From Liopterus haemorrhoidalis (lineage: Eukaryota; Arthropoda; Insecta; Coleoptera; Dytiscidae), in the NCBI GenBank assembly GCA_963971575.1, contig OZ020616.1, forward strand, positions 2,996,924 through 3,060,923: 64,000 nt of DNA, given 5' to 3'. The notes under the pieces were generated by a model that saw nothing but the letters and a program-made list of their open reading frames with translations, did no database searches and was not told the DNA's origin. Position 1 is the stretch's first letter, and each line of letters opens with the position of its first letter. Below, in pieces: positions 30,923 through 43,284 of the stretch. The translations under genes were made by a program, and so were the position numbers.

Positions 30923-31403
30923 ATATCGACTAGTGTTGCCCAACCAGTCGATCGCGATCTACCGGTTGACCGCGGAGTGATTTTAATTAGATCTTCAGTT
31001 TTCTCTCTCTTTCGTGTATTTAAAAATACATTTTATAAATATAAAGTAAAAATTAAAACAAGCTTCTCGCGAGCCTACATTCAAATGTCGCTTGATGGAA
31101 TTCGTTGGCGATCAATGTGTTAACCGTCGGGCTAAAAGTGTAGCCTTGGAGAGCCCATGAAGAATCTTCATAAACTTCTTTTTTTTAATTTCCTTTTGCG
31201 TGTTAGGTTATTTTTACATGAAAACAGCTTTAAAATTGCAATATTTAATGCATTTTTTCAAAATTTTCTTCCACTCACACGGTAGGGCAATCCATGCGCT
31301 TCCGGTGGCCGGCTACGCTTTGTGGTCGATCGTGGTAACAATATATATGTATATAAAAAAGTAGATCTCAAATACAAAAAGGTTGAACAGCCCTGATATA
31401 GAC
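30923..31403. mobile_element. hAT element at a MITE-1 tip
   Basis: Ends TAGTGTTGCCCAACC (30931) and GGTTGAACAGCCCTG (to 31395). Flanks ATATCGAC/ATATAGAC match in 7 of 8 bases. AGATCTAC occurs subterminally at both ends. The right flank is the first bases of a MITE-1 copy. Confidence 0.75.
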
Positions 31404-31470
31404 TATTCCAAATTTTTAAGCAGAACTAAACGGACGAAATTAGGTCCTCACTTATATTTTGACAAAAACC
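31397..31470 (+). mobile_element. MITE-1 left-end fragment
   Basis: TA then TAGACTATTCC, followed by AAGCAGAACTAAACGG; similarity fades by about 31470. Confidence 0.6.
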
Positions 31471-33120
31471 AGTTAAAACCACGTGTTTTTGGACCCCGGG
31501 GGGGGGGGGGATCTCAAGCTTGTGAGTCCTCTCCCTGGGTGCGCGCCTTGTTCTGTCCATCATCTTTTCTTTTCTTTCTTCTTCATAGTGTCTATATTAA
31601 GTAAAACATATTGGATGTCCTATTGAACCCGGGAAGTATGGGAATCTCGAAAACTAGAGAAACGTCCAACCCTCGATAAATAAACTCGCCTGCACGCCTT
31701 TTGCGAGTGCATTTAATCCTCGGATGATTCGTAAAATATAAGATCAATCAAGAAAATTATGTATAACATTCTGTATATTTAGTTACTGTCATAAAGTTAA
31801 AACATGCATTTCAATATTTATAACATATCTAATTAATTAGACATACTTGAAACATATTTTGCCAACAACATTCCAGTTGAATAAACTGAAACCAGATTTG
31901 GTGATAGCTGTTTTGGTTCCATTTTAATACCAACCAAATACCGGTTAGTGACAGGTGTTATAGATAACTACAGGTTTTAAATCAAACTATGTACGTTTTG
32001 TTTCGGACAAATAACTGTGCAAAAACTCAATTAAGAAACGTGCAAAACTAGTATGTAATTATTTCGCAGACATGTTAAAAAAGTAGTATTGTATTTCCGC
32101 TAAATTTTCGATGGTGACATTGACATTTTATAAAAGCTGTTGCCTTGTAGCCTACTAAGATATTTACCGTTTGGTTATATATAAAGATGAAAAAATTTTA
32201 GCACTTTTTGTTACCCACTAAATTAACATACATTAATCTTTTATTTTTAGTATAATTAGTTTTAAATTTTTTAAAATAAAATGAGTAAACAAAGGGAAAA
32301 ATTAAACTATTCGGGTAAATAATAATAATAAGTACACAAAACTATGTCCTTAAGCGCTCCAGGGGTTCTTAGACTTGTGTAGTCCGAGGACCTCCTCTTG
32401 AACAACATTTTTTTTTGCGGACCCCATCCCAACCCGAGGCATTTTACGTCGTTCTTGAAACTTAATTTCTGTCTCAATAATCTCAGGTAATACGTTGTAA
32501 TAAATATTGGTAAAAATGTATCGCTAGTTATTTTAATAAATGGTCTTGTGTATTTATAGAGGAACATTTTTATTAGCATATAGAATAAACAACATAAAAT
32601 TAATAAAAATAGTAGTAAAAAGAATAAAAAAAGTTACAAATTATAATACGTTAAACTCATACAAACATTTTTGTCTTCTGAGCATGACCAGGTTTCTTCG
32701 GGGTCCAAAAGTCGTGGAGCCCTGGCCAATTTGGCCTAGACTTAAATCCGGCACTGAGTTTAAAACAGTTAAGTGAAACTTATCTCGAAGATTGAGCGGA
32801 CGAATACGTGAGGAAATCATTAATCTTAGGTAATTATTAAACTACTGTTATAGATTACTCAACTTGTGACGTAATACGTTACACCTTGTTCCTTGAACCT
32901 CACACCGTCTTTCAACAATTTCAAGTCTTTTCCATTAACATACCTTGTATTTTATACGAAAAAGTAAATATGTAATCTGTGGTTATTCTTAACTATATGA
33001 GGTCCAACTAGTCAGAAAAAACACACCATCGTTGCATAAAAAAATGTGATCAACTATAACGATATGTACATTAGATACTAAAACAAAAAATGGAATGGTG
33101 TGTTTCCAGAAGTGAAAAAA
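31471..33120. other. No gene; possible hAT fragment 32360-32724
   Basis: CAGGGGTTCTTAGACT at 32360 and the complement of CAGGGCTCCACGACT ending at 32724 could be hAT ends, but the flanking 8-mers do not match. 31499-31510 is a poly-G run. The rest is AT-rich. Confidence 0.3.
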
Positions 33121-34250
33121 TTGATGTGAAGTGTGAATTTTCACACATTGCAGGATTTCGCAGGTATATAAGTGAAGGCGGCATGCTAAGTGTGTAGGAC
33201 AAATTTTGCTTTCTAGTAATCACGGCAAAATGAACGATATTTTTTAAATAATTTATCGTCTGTTAGCTTTAAAAACTAATTTTAGAAGCTTTAAAAACTA
33301 ATTTTATGTTAAAATATTTTTTTGTTAATTTTAATTCGAATACCTAATACCATATTTAGGTTTCTAAATATGTGCAGTATTATTATTTTTTTTATATTGC
33401 AAGTTTCATTAAGATTTTGAAAATGCGCCTATGGCTTCTATTGGTTGTCATATGCTCCGCACCTCTGGTTTCATATACATGACACATATAATGAAAATAT
33501 AATTCCAACTGGTTATTAAGTTTACGCTCTTAAAAATTAAATGCAACATTTGCCAAAATATAACTAGAATTTTGACAAAATAATTTAAACAAAATAAAAA
33601 TGAAAAAAAAAAAACAAAAAAAAAATTGTCTCCTCTGCCCGGGAGCGAACCCTAGTTTGCTGCGTAGCAAGCGAGCAAGCTAACCATTAGACCAGGATAC
33701 GCCTTCTAGTATCGTGTGTTACATAACTATAACTTTTGTACATCGTTAACCAAAAAACACAAAAAATGCGTTATTTTCCGAAAACATAATCTGATCAAAA
33801 ATATCTGTTGTACTATTCCGGTTCACACCAATGTACATTACTTAGAATTTTTTCAGATTTTTAGTTTAAACCATCTGGGCTACAGGGTGTGGGGCTAAAT
33901 TTTTTTTGCACAATTTTAGCAAAAATCGCCTCAAAATAATTTATTTTGCAAAAATAAAATTTTGATCGTTAATCCACGTACTAAGGTCTTTCATTTGATA
34001 CCCTACTCAGAAGTTTAAAAAATATATATTTTTTTCGATGAGCAGATATTTGTTTATATTTTTAGGGGGATATGTTTTTTAGATGTTTTAGTATTATTCC
34101 TATGTGCGGGTCAAAGAGTTGTATAAGCATGCCATATTTCAGCTCTCTAAGTTTAGCCGTTTGGCTACAATTTTTACCGAACAGACAGACAGACAGACGA
34201 CAAAATGACGGTATAAGGGTTTTTTGGTCATACCTACATAACCCTAAAAA
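33121..34250 (-). mobile_element. HINE-1 copy C, full length
   Basis: Same architecture as copy A: 3' hairpin near 33131-33146, 5' block near 34215-34250, short (CAGA)n at 34180-34198. It is longer than A and B between the 3' subterminal repeat and the core. Carries a different tRNA-like module. Confidence 0.75.
33629..33702 (-). repeat. tRNA-like module in HINE-1 copy C
   Basis: On the minus strand, TGGTCTAATGGTTAGC (A-box-like) and GGGTTCGCTCCCGGGC (B-box-like) are spaced as in tRNAs. Sequence differs from the modules in copies A, B and D. Confidence 0.55.
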
Positions 34251-34279
34251 CACTGGCCACGATGTGTAGCCGCAAAAAG

Positions 34280-34392
34280 GCCTTATTTAGATTAAGGTTT
34301 CTCCCCTATTGGACCCCCCCCAAATAATGTAAATATTGTCTGCGGCCTCCCTATATATAGGTGCACCGCGGCCCCCTGATTGAGCAACGCTG
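34280..34392 (-). mobile_element. hAT end fragment
   Basis: On the minus strand it begins CAGCGTTGCTCAATCAGG and is followed by a purine-rich stretch (GGGGGGGTCC), like the fragment at 46355. Only one terminus is visible. Confidence 0.4.
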
Positions 34393-34471
34393 ATTTAGAA
34401 GGTGATTATTTAAAATAATCTCTTATTTATAAGTTTTATTACGCCAGTTCACATAAAAAGGATTTTGGTTA

Positions 34472-35062
34472 TACAGGCGATTCCGCTTAATTGGGCCACC
34501 GCTTAATTGGGGCAGCCACTTATTTGGGCCAAATCTCAAAGAACAGAAACCAAACCAAGGAACCAACAGTAAATTTACATGTTTAATTGGGAGAACATTC
34601 CGCTTAATTGGGACAGTAAATTTAAGATCACAGTACATATTATGTTACACATATTCGCAAGAAAAAGTATGTACAAAGAATTTAATATTACAGCGTTATT
34701 TTATGCAGGAAGGAAATGAAGGGAGCCCTACATCCGCACTGAATACCTGTGCTGATTTTGTAGAACTGAAATTTTACAGAAACAAAACTACAGACTACAC
34801 TTGACGCATTTTTGCATTGAATTAAATTGTATGTACCTATTTATTATTTTATTTTGGAATTTATTATTATTATTTTTTTTAATTTTATATTTTTTGGTTA
34901 TATGTAATTTCTAGTTTTGTCCAAGAGTTTATAAAATAAAATTATTGAAAGAAAAATATGCATTGTTTAATTTTATGTGAAATTCGCTTAATTGGGGCAG
35001 CCGCTTAATTGGCCCAAAATGCCTAAGTCCCGATGTGTCCCAATTAAGCGGAATCGACTGTA
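34472..35062. mobile_element. pogo/Tigger-type MITE
   Basis: Terminal repeats CAGGCGATTCCGCTTAATTG (34474) and the complement ending CGACTG at 35060, with TA outside (34472-34473, 35061-35062). The GCTTAATTGGG motif recurs subterminally at both ends, typical of this group. Non-coding, 587 bp. Confidence 0.85.
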
Positions 35063-35769
35063 TTTACAAAATCCTAAAAACATGTGTAGAATGAAAAAAA
35101 TATGAATTTTATATTTTTTCTTAAAACTTTCCAATTTCATAATTTAAAATCCGTATAATATTATATGATCTGGTAAAAACATAGTTATTTTAATAGTTGG
35201 GCAACGTGGTTGCAACATGAAACCCGTCGGAATTTCATTAAAAATTGGTTCATGCGTTTATAATATACATATTCCGGTAATGAGCCATATCATCCGAAAT
35301 ACAAGTCAGGGACGAACTGTGCCCCCGAAAATCACCAGCCCGTGTAATTCATCACGTTTTTAATACGTTTAAATACAATATGAGATTTGATAAAAAAATA
35401 TGCGAACTGTACGCATTGTGCAATACCTAGTAAGTGCAGAGGGTGATAGCCGCGTGACATGATGCATCTGTCATTTTTAGGTTCACTGCCGTTGAGTTAA
35501 TTTCGCTCAAATTTTATAACAGTTTTCCTAATTTTAAGATAGATTTGATCAAAGAACCTGTGCTAAATTTTCTATCAAACTTGGAAAGATGGCGACAGTA
35601 GAGGAGAAGATTCTAATAGGACCCTCATTTTGTTTTATCTTCATAATTTTTCAAGTTTTTTACATACATGTAGCCCAAAGACTTACATATATACAATATT
35701 CAAAATTGCATTGTTTTCAAAATAGAAAAATAATGTGATTCAAAGCCAACTGTGAAAATGTATATATAT
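35063..35769. other. No gene seen
   Basis: AT-rich intergenic sequence. Confidence 0.4.
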
Positions 35770-36860
35770 ATATTCTTTATTCCCTAGGCCTTGCGGAGTT
35801 CAGGGTATTAACCATTACAAAAAATAAAACACTAAATACATAGCAATCCAATACAATTTACAATGATTTTCTCTTTTCTATCTTCTTGCTCCAATGTCCC
35901 TCTTCTTCTTCCTGTTCTCCTTCTGGTTTCCCTCTCCGATCTCCTTCCTTCTTGCTTCCAGTTCTCTCGCCCATCTTTGATTTATTTTATTCCATTCTCT
36001 TCCCTTCCAACCATTTCTTCACCCCTCCTCCTATCTCCCTTCCTTCCTCCCCATTTCTAGTTAACCTCATCCCCCTTCCTTCCTTCCATTTCTCCCCTTC
36101 TGCTTCCCACCGGGTCTCCTCCTTCTTTCCTTTACCCCTTCCTGTTATCCTTCCCCAATCTCCATCCTTCTTGCCTCTAATTCCCTTGCCCACTTCTCAC
36201 CCCTTCCATCTTCGTGCAACAGGTCTAATGTGCTCCCCGACCATACTGTCATCTCTCTACACCTCTTCGCGAGGTGCTCTATATCTTCTTCCTCCTCCCC
36301 GTACATCCTGCACACCTTTCCTCCTCTTTCCGCCAATATCTATTTCCTCTCTCTTCATTCCCGCACCTTAGCCTCGCAATCTTCCTAACTCTCCCTCCTG
36401 ACCTTCCTCTTTCTCCCTTCAAGTAAGTACTCCTATTCGCGACTGCAAATAACAGTGAGACATCTGGTGGTGACTTGCTAAATTAAACAGAAGCGTATAT
36501 TTGGAAAATATTTGTAGCGTGTTGTGCTGCAGTTTATGTGAATTAAGAAGTATTTTAAAATATAGTGACTTAAATACAGTGCTTTTTTGCCGTAATATTG
36601 TTTGAACAGATAAATATTAAGAAAAAACTTCTGACATATACGCTTTTCGTCCGCCATCAGCTGTTGTACGCAGCACCGCCATCGTTAGTTTCAGTCGCGA
36701 ATAGTTCTGACCTCCTTATATCTCCCTGCGCTCCTTGATTTGTCTATTCTGACTGTCTTTTCTTGCTCCCCCACTTCCTTATCCCTCCTCCACAACTCCT
36801 CAATGTATGAAAATTTATAAAATGTTAGAATCAGGATTGAGTGTATGTAATATAAGCCCC
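35770..36860 (-). pseudogene. Non-LTR retrotransposon 3' end, split by a MITE
   Basis: Minus-strand purine-rich coding relic. 36720-36860 gives ELWRRDKEVGEQEKTVRIDK and then SRSAGRYKEV. After the MITE it continues STYLKGERGRSGGRV, IARLRCGNEERGNRYW, then (one frame shift) CRMYGEEEEDIEHLAKRCRE. The CGNE and C..C...E.IEH pattern is that of the C-terminal zinc-knuckle-like region of R1/jockey-type elements abundant in insects. It ends in a long Glu/Lys/Arg-rich tail. Reverse transcriptase itself is absent. The plus-strand frames through the CT-rich strand are artefacts. Confidence 0.65.
36434..36703. mobile_element. TTCGCGACTG MITE, copy 2, inside the retrotransposon relic
   Basis: 266 bp, same length as copy 1 (13946-14211), TA at 36434-36435 and 36702-36703. 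Removing the MITE and one TA restores a continuous frame in the host retrotransposon. Confidence 0.85.
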
Positions 36861-37120
36861 TATTGAGAACTGACATGCTCGGATACGCAGTCTGGTGGTC
36901 AAATATTGTACTACGCGACTGTAGTACTGTTTGAAATGATTACATATGTTCTGGTGTTGATTTTTTGTTAGAACGTCGATAGATACATTTTCATAAAATA
37001 AAAATGTACTGTGCTTAAATTAACCTGTTCCCTGTTAGCATATTGACACCTGAATACTAGATAATTCAGCAATTTTGTCATGAATTACAGCGCCGCCAAC
37101 GGTAATGTCACTTCTCAATT
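36861..37120. mobile_element. TTGAGAA MITE, copy 2
   Basis: 256 bp (36863-37118), inverted relative to 26933-27188. Left TA is present; the right flank is TT, so the duplication has mutated on one side. Confidence 0.72.
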
Positions 37121-37647
37121 ACATATTGGGTAGTTCAAAATAAATTGTAATTTTGTTTAAGATACAAATTCAAAGTAACAGTTTAGCAATTGATTATACT
37201 GACAAAAAACACATTCATATAAATCTTTGCTAAAAATTTGCTCTACATTTACATATGTTACTATTAGTTAAAAAGATCGTTACTTATAAAATTGTATTAA
37301 AAACCTATTATAATCTTCATTGGAGTGAAATATTTTAATGACATATCCGGTTACAATGAGTTCACTGGACACATTAAACAACCTTGCTTTATAAAAACTT
37401 TTTACAATACTTCACATTTATAAAAAACATAAACAGAAAAGTAATTAGATTTATAAAAACATAATTGAAAAATAAATTGATAAAGTTAAATATTTTACCG
37501 CAGTTATCGTGACATAATAAAAAGAATAGTTGTATTTAGAACTTTTTTATTTGATTTTCTTTTGCACGATTTTTAAAATAATTAAAAGACAGTCGAATTT
37601 GGTTATGAAGAGTGTAAATAACTGGTTCACGACTATAATGAATAAAT
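37121..37647. other. No gene seen
   Basis: AT-rich sequence without recognisable ends. Confidence 0.4.
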
Positions 37648-38355
37648 ACAGATATTAGAGATGGGTCGTTCATGAACGAACCGGCTCACTGAGCCGGCTC
37701 AGTACACTGACCGAAGTGACACGGTTCACCAAACTGAAATGAGCCGGCTCATGACTCACTGTATAGTTTCAAGTTTCAAAGATACGATTGGTCGGGCGAT
37801 TGTGAGCAGTGACCGGAGTGATCCGGATCTGGATCGATGTCATGTTGAACTTCTCGAGATTTCGGCTTGTAATGTATTATCATAAAGTGTATTTTGTCAT
37901 AAATTTGTAGGGCAGTTTATTTGAAACTAATAGACTTAGTCTGTATTTTCTTACAACCATACTATATAAAAATATTGCCGAAATCCCAGATGTCCGATTT
38001 ATAAGGGCAATAAACATCGCCATAAACTTAACACATCTGGTTTAAAATACAGTAGCTACATAAAGTGAATTTATTGTTTCAAAAATGTTAGATAAGAGCC
38101 GGGGTTAAGCGACGTTCTACCTACGAACGAACGACCGACCGACTTGTATCTCGGTATCATGTTTACAGTTCATATATTGCAAGAACCGGCTCTAAGCGAC
38201 GTTCTACCTACGAACTAACGACCGACCTGTGTCTCGGAAACATGTTTACTTAACCGGATCACTGAGCCGGATCAATGAACCGGCTCAACAAACTGAACGA
38301 CCTCCACTGATCCGGTTCCGCAAACTGAGCCGAAATTCCCATCTCTAACAGATAT
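37648..38355. mobile_element. hAT element (TAGAGATGGG ends)
   Basis: 37656-38347, with TAGAGATGGG at the left, its complement CCCATCTCTA at the right, and a perfect 8-bp duplication ACAGATAT. Subterminal regions at both ends repeat GAGCCGGCTCA/CCGGCTCA palindromes, likely transposase-binding clusters. Non-coding. Confidence 0.88.
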
Positions 38356-39708
38356 ATATTTTAATTTAAATTTAATTAATCTCAATACATAGAAATTATC
38401 ATTGTTAAAATAAACTTCCACTAGACCGCGCCGCAGACTTAGCAGACAACGTGGCTGCGTCCACTGAGTCTTCACAGTTTCTGGGTTAAAACTGGTACTA
38501 AAAAACTTAAAATATTTTATTTATAAAAAGAACTATCTTAACAGAAAAAACTATACAATAAAAATTGTTTATAAGAAAACAAATCTTATTTGTTCTCTGA
38601 ATTTTTTCAATTTGATGAATATCAAGGTAGTTACGGGGGGACACCCTAAATCTAAAATATTGAAATATTTCACTTCACATCATTTTTCAATGAAAAAAGA
38701 CATTAAAACAAGTAGAAAATCAAAAAATTAAAAGATATTTTGATATTTATAGCCAAAAGTTAAACTTCACGTGTATATAACATATACGATAAACAAAGAC
38801 TGACGTCCCGTTAACATACGGATGACGCGTAGCTTCGCTATTTACCCCCACCACTACAAGTTACGAGACACCTTTACTTTAATAATCTTGGCGTTAGGCT
38901 ACTCCTGATTGTTGATGACATGTCAGAATTCATGAGAAAATAAAAAACAATATCAGGAAATCGCATCACGAATCTACGGATGTGGCTATTCTGTAATGTA
39001 TTTGATCTTATTATTATTATTTGAGATCTGCTAATGACAGAATTAGTAATGGTGCCGAGTATGAACAGTCCTTATATGGAAATAAGAATGTTTGCATCTT
39101 TATGCGTTATTTGAATTCGTAATCAGTGGAATTTCCATTTAAAATTGGTGATTGCAGTCATCGCCTTATTCAAGTTTGATTAATAATTTATTTGTTTCTA
39201 CATTTTCACAATTTTAAATTGCGTGAAAATATGATATTTAAAATTTATTTACTCTTGACTTCAAATGCGAAGGTTTAAAATTAATGTTAAAATTAACGAG
39301 TATTATTTACAGTTATTAAAAATTAAAATTTACAAGGTTTTACACATATCAAAGAAATTGTGGACAGCATATGATTTTCACTTAAAATTGTACCTCTGTT
39401 TGTATATTATTATATTATAATATGTTATGTCTACTAGCAGTGAAAATATTTAAGGTCATATTTTGTCCAATCTTGTAGCATACACATGTGGTCAGAATTT
39501 TAACGTAATATTGCTTATATAAATATACTTTTTGATATAGTTCATTTCGTCGGTTTAAGCGGAACTAAACGGGGATTATGTATTTTTAAGTTGTCACTAA
39601 AACCTAGCTTGTCTAGGTTATTTCATGTTTCTTGTTAACAAAAAAAAACTAAAATGTTACATTTATTATTAAAAATAGAATAAAACATTTTTAAATTTTT
39701 GGAAGACA
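38356..39708. other. No gene; MITE-1 scrap near 39545-39640
   Basis: AT-rich. A decayed MITE-1 piece (AAGCGGAACTAAACGG, 39559-) lies just before the Tc1 relic. Confidence 0.45.
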
Positions 39709-40225
39709 TACAGTAGGTGGCCAAATTATTAGGGACAGTAAACTTTTTTTGTAATTTTCAAGTTTAAATGCATTTTGTGAGAAAATAAATTGTTTTTAAA
39801 TCATTTTTCTTCTATATTCTTCTTGCTGGTATCATTATTATTTTAAAAAGCGGGAGATCGCCAAAGAAATCATCACTACCAAGCGGCAATTGATAGAAAC
39901 CCTTATCAGAGAGTGGCATCACAACCCCAATCTCCGACACAAAGCAAAAGTCTACATAGAAAGCATGCCCAAACGCCTGGAAGCCGCAATCGCAGCAAAG
40001 GGTGGTATTACAAAATATTAAGATTTTACTTAATTTGTTAAATTAACACTTTTTATACAAAAATAAATGGTTATGAATAAGCAATTATGTCGTTTTATAT
40101 TCTAAATAAAGCACTCTAATGAATAAAAATACATACGAGACCCAAAGCCACTTATTTCCTCATTAAATTCATTTGAAAATTACAGAAAATTTGTACTGTC
40201 CCTAATAATTTGGCCAGCTACTGTA
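39709..40225 (+). mobile_element. Tc1-like element, deleted
   Basis: 39711-40223, terminal repeats CAGTAGGTGGCCAAATTATT and complement, TA on both sides. The interior keeps the transposase C-terminus (39845-40021). Confidence 0.87.
39845..40021 (+). pseudogene. Tc1 transposase C-terminal fragment
   Basis: Reads REIAKEIITTKRQLIETLI, then REWHHNPNLRHK and YIESMPKRLEAAIAAKGG, ending TKY-stop. The CxxSMPxRxxAVIxAKGGxTKY tail is diagnostic of Tc1 transposases. All catalytic residues lie in the deleted part. Confidence 0.88.
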
Positions 40226-41656
40226 ATAAATTTAAAAATTAAACATTTGTACTCGTATTTCGAATTTTCCAGGTCCAATTTTTTCAGGTTCAAAATCTCT
40301 CCGCAAGCTAAGGCTCCTTTTTTATGCCTTACAGCTTCATAATTTTTATGAAGAAACTAAAAAACAGTCAGGCAGGGCGTCTAAGCTTCCCATTATTAGT
40401 GTATTGTTCACGTAGCGGAGACAGTATGAATCACGGGACATAGAGACGCAAAGGGAGAGATAAAGCTTGAGTGAGACAACAGGCGTTTCAATTAGCTATC
40501 AAAGGTTGGCCAGCGTCCTCTGATCTCACTTTTCAGGAACGACGAGAAGTGTCAAACATAGAGGAAAATTGAGCTGAAGGCACACAACTGTATCCCAAAC
40601 CCTGGCGATGTGTGGTTGTCAAAATTATGGTATACCCAGCGCAATTATAATTCGGTTATTATTTACAATTATGTTTAATTGAAGCTGAATGATAACGAAA
40701 GTTTTTTATGACGAGTTTTGCAAACTGTCATAACACTAGTGCTTTCTTTTAACGTTTTAAACTAAAAGGAAAAACTAAAACAATATAATCAGTTAAAATA
40801 ATAAGGCATGGGAAATAAGAGTGATGCAATTTCTATTTAATTACAATGTATTATTACAGAAGCGGTTCAAGTTGCTTATCTCGACAATTTAAAAGTGATT
40901 GCGTTTGAACTGTATGCTCGGATGACCACATATTTATTTATTTCAATTTTTTGTTAATTTTTTTAGGATCTAAAAAAGTTGTATTATATACTTATTTCAT
41001 TTTGTAATACGTTATTAGATTTGGTGACTTGGTAAATTTCTCATTGATAGTTTCTTAGAGAAATTTCTTATTTAATACTCCCTCCGTCCGTAAATATGAT
41101 ACACATTTACAAATTTAATTAATTAGATTTATTTTATTTATGAAATAGTTACAAATATCTAGTAAAACAAAGAATAATACAACAAGCATTAAATGCATTT
41201 TATACGCATTCAATCAGTTCGTCGGTTGTATTCGGTGAAGCTGTATGTTGTAAGGATTGTATAGAATTGAAAAAGCCAAGATCAAATTCATTAAAATCTT
41301 GACTATTTGCCGGTTGTGATTTAAATCAATTTGGAACTTCTTCCTTGCAATACAACACAATTTTGATCAAAATCCGCCATTTTGTTAGAACAGCGAGTGT
41401 CACTATAATTTTTCTAATTTCGCGTTTTTTTTTTCTGTGAATTACTTTTGACAATTGCAAAATTATTTGCGGGCCATTTGTTTATTAGTTGTCTAGCAAC
41501 ACCTTCTTTAGAAATAAAAACAAAAAAAGATCAAAATAATATCACTTTCATTAATCCCAAATTTTTTAAGTATAGTTTGTTTCACGATAAGTTGAAGTGA
41601 CTATCTACTTATGGTCCTAAACACAGTGGGTGGTAATTACAAATAACTCTAATCCC
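40226..41656. other. No gene; mariner-type terminal repeat at 41079
   Basis: TACTCCCTCCGTCCGTAAAT at 41077-41096 resembles the terminal repeat of Stowaway/plant-like mariners; no partner end is seen. The rest is AT-rich. Confidence 0.4.
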
Positions 41657-42925
41657 TTGTTTGTACCCATAAACTAGCCAGAGATGTACCAGGTATAAAT
41701 TACATTACACCATGTAATGACACAATTGTAACAAGAAATAAACATAAGATATCATCAAAATAAACTTTATTTTTATTATAAATACAATTAATTTATAGAA
41801 CTTATAATTAAATTTAAAACATTACAATTAGTATTTAAAACATTACAATAAAATAAATTTAAAATTAAATAATGTTTAATATAAAAAAAAAATCCAAAGT
41901 CCAAATCATTTTCTGAATCAGTCTCTAAATTAATGATTATAGTACGTTCTATATCGTACGAAATAAACTCAAAAGGTTGGGTGGATACGTCAAATAAATG
42001 TCAAACAAGAGCACCGTCTAATAAAGGTAAACGTATTACGATACTTCATGCAGGTTCTGAAACTGGATGGATACCGAATGCACTCTGGCTTTCTGCGAAA
42101 AATATCAAAGATTCTAGACTCGACTACCATGACAATACCACGGCGGAAATGTTCGAAAACTGGTTCGAAAATAAATTACTCCCGAATATACCGGCTAACA
42201 GTGTTATTGTTATGGACAATGCAAGTTACCATAGTCGGCATCTAAATAAAGTACCGAATAGTGCTAACAGTAAGAAGGAAATCCAAGACTTTTTATATAA
42301 AAATGATATTTACTTTGAAGAAAGTTATAAAAAAAATTGTTTAATTAAATTATTAAAAAGTTATAGTTTTTCTAAAGAATATGCTTGCGATAATATTGCT
42401 CAATGCAAAGGACACACAGTTTTACGACTACGTCCGTATTATTGTTTATTCAATCCTATTGAACAAATGTGGAGTCAGTTAAAGGCGAGAATAAAACGGA
42501 ATAATGTTTCTCCCACTTCAAACGGCACTCTGATAGAACTTATAAAAAAAGTAGTGGAAAATATCCCTGTAGATAGTTGGAAAAATTGTGTAAATCATGT
42601 TATTAAAACTCAGGACAGTCATATTCAAATAGAACGTACTATAATCATTAATTTAAAGACTGATTCAGAGAATGATTTGGACTTGTAAGATTTTTTTTTA
42701 TGTTAAACATTATTTAATTTAAAATTTATTTTATTGTAATGTTTTAAATACTAATTGTAATGTTTTAAATTTAATTATAAGTTCTATAAATTAATTGTAT
42801 TTATAATAAAAATAAAGTTTATTTTGATGATATCTTATGTTTTTTTCTTGTCACAATTGTGTCATTACATGGTGTTATGTAATTTATACCTGATACATCT
42901 CTGGCTAGTTTATGGGTACAAACAA
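41657..42925 (+). mobile_element. Sailor-like IS630/Tc1/mariner element with 296-bp inverted arms
   Basis: Arms 41657-41952 and 42629-42925 are inverted near-copies (for example TTGTTTGTACCCATAAACTA at the left start). They enclose a 3' transposase segment. The arms include the last ~20 codons of the transposase, so the left arm is a duplicated, inverted 3' end and not a normal terminal repeat. Confidence 0.75.
41971..42688 (+). pseudogene. DDE transposase, Sailor-like (about DD82E), 5'-truncated
   Basis: Reads KGWVDTSNKCQTRAPSNKGK, then GKRITILHAGSETGWIP, IVMDNASYHS (second catalytic Asp) and FNPIEQMWSQLKARI (catalytic Glu). 81 residues lie between that Asp and Glu, close to the DD82E spacing reported for Sailor and unlike DD34E Tc1. 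The first catalytic Asp and DNA-binding domain are missing. The open frame starts upstream at 41933, but its first residues come from the antisense of the inverted arm, so that ATG is accidental. Confidence 0.75.
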
Positions 42926-43284
42926 AATACAAATAAATAATAAAAAAAGTCTGTTCGAAAAAATGAACAGACGCAGGGTGATGGTAAGAGGCTGTAAGGA
43001 AGCCAATTACCATCGAATATCACAGGTTAATTATAAAACACATTAAAATAAGGTGCAAGACTTCACAAATAAAACAGTAAGTTCGATTCTCATAGGAAGA
43101 GTGTATGCCTGTCCATGAGTACTCTTCTTGCAGAGGGTGTTGGACATTCTTTCAACTAATATAGATTAAAGTTTCATCTAATTAAAGTTAAGTCAACAAA
43201 ACCAAAATATAAAGTTACTATTGTTTTAAAATACAAACATACTTTTAGGCTGATGCTGCATGATAATGCGGTGACATCATGGCG
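42926..43284. other. No gene seen
   Basis: AT-rich; 43080-43170 has a tRNA/SINE-like GTTCGATTCTC but no clear structure. Confidence 0.35.

Noticed and set aside
33629..33702. Functional tRNA gene
   Set aside because: A/B boxes are present but the arms do not give a convincing cloverleaf, and it lies inside a HINE copy.
35863..36371. Plus-strand Ser/Pro/Leu-rich frames in the CT-rich tract
   Set aside because: The coding strand is the minus strand (retrotransposon tail); the plus frames reflect pyrimidine bias.
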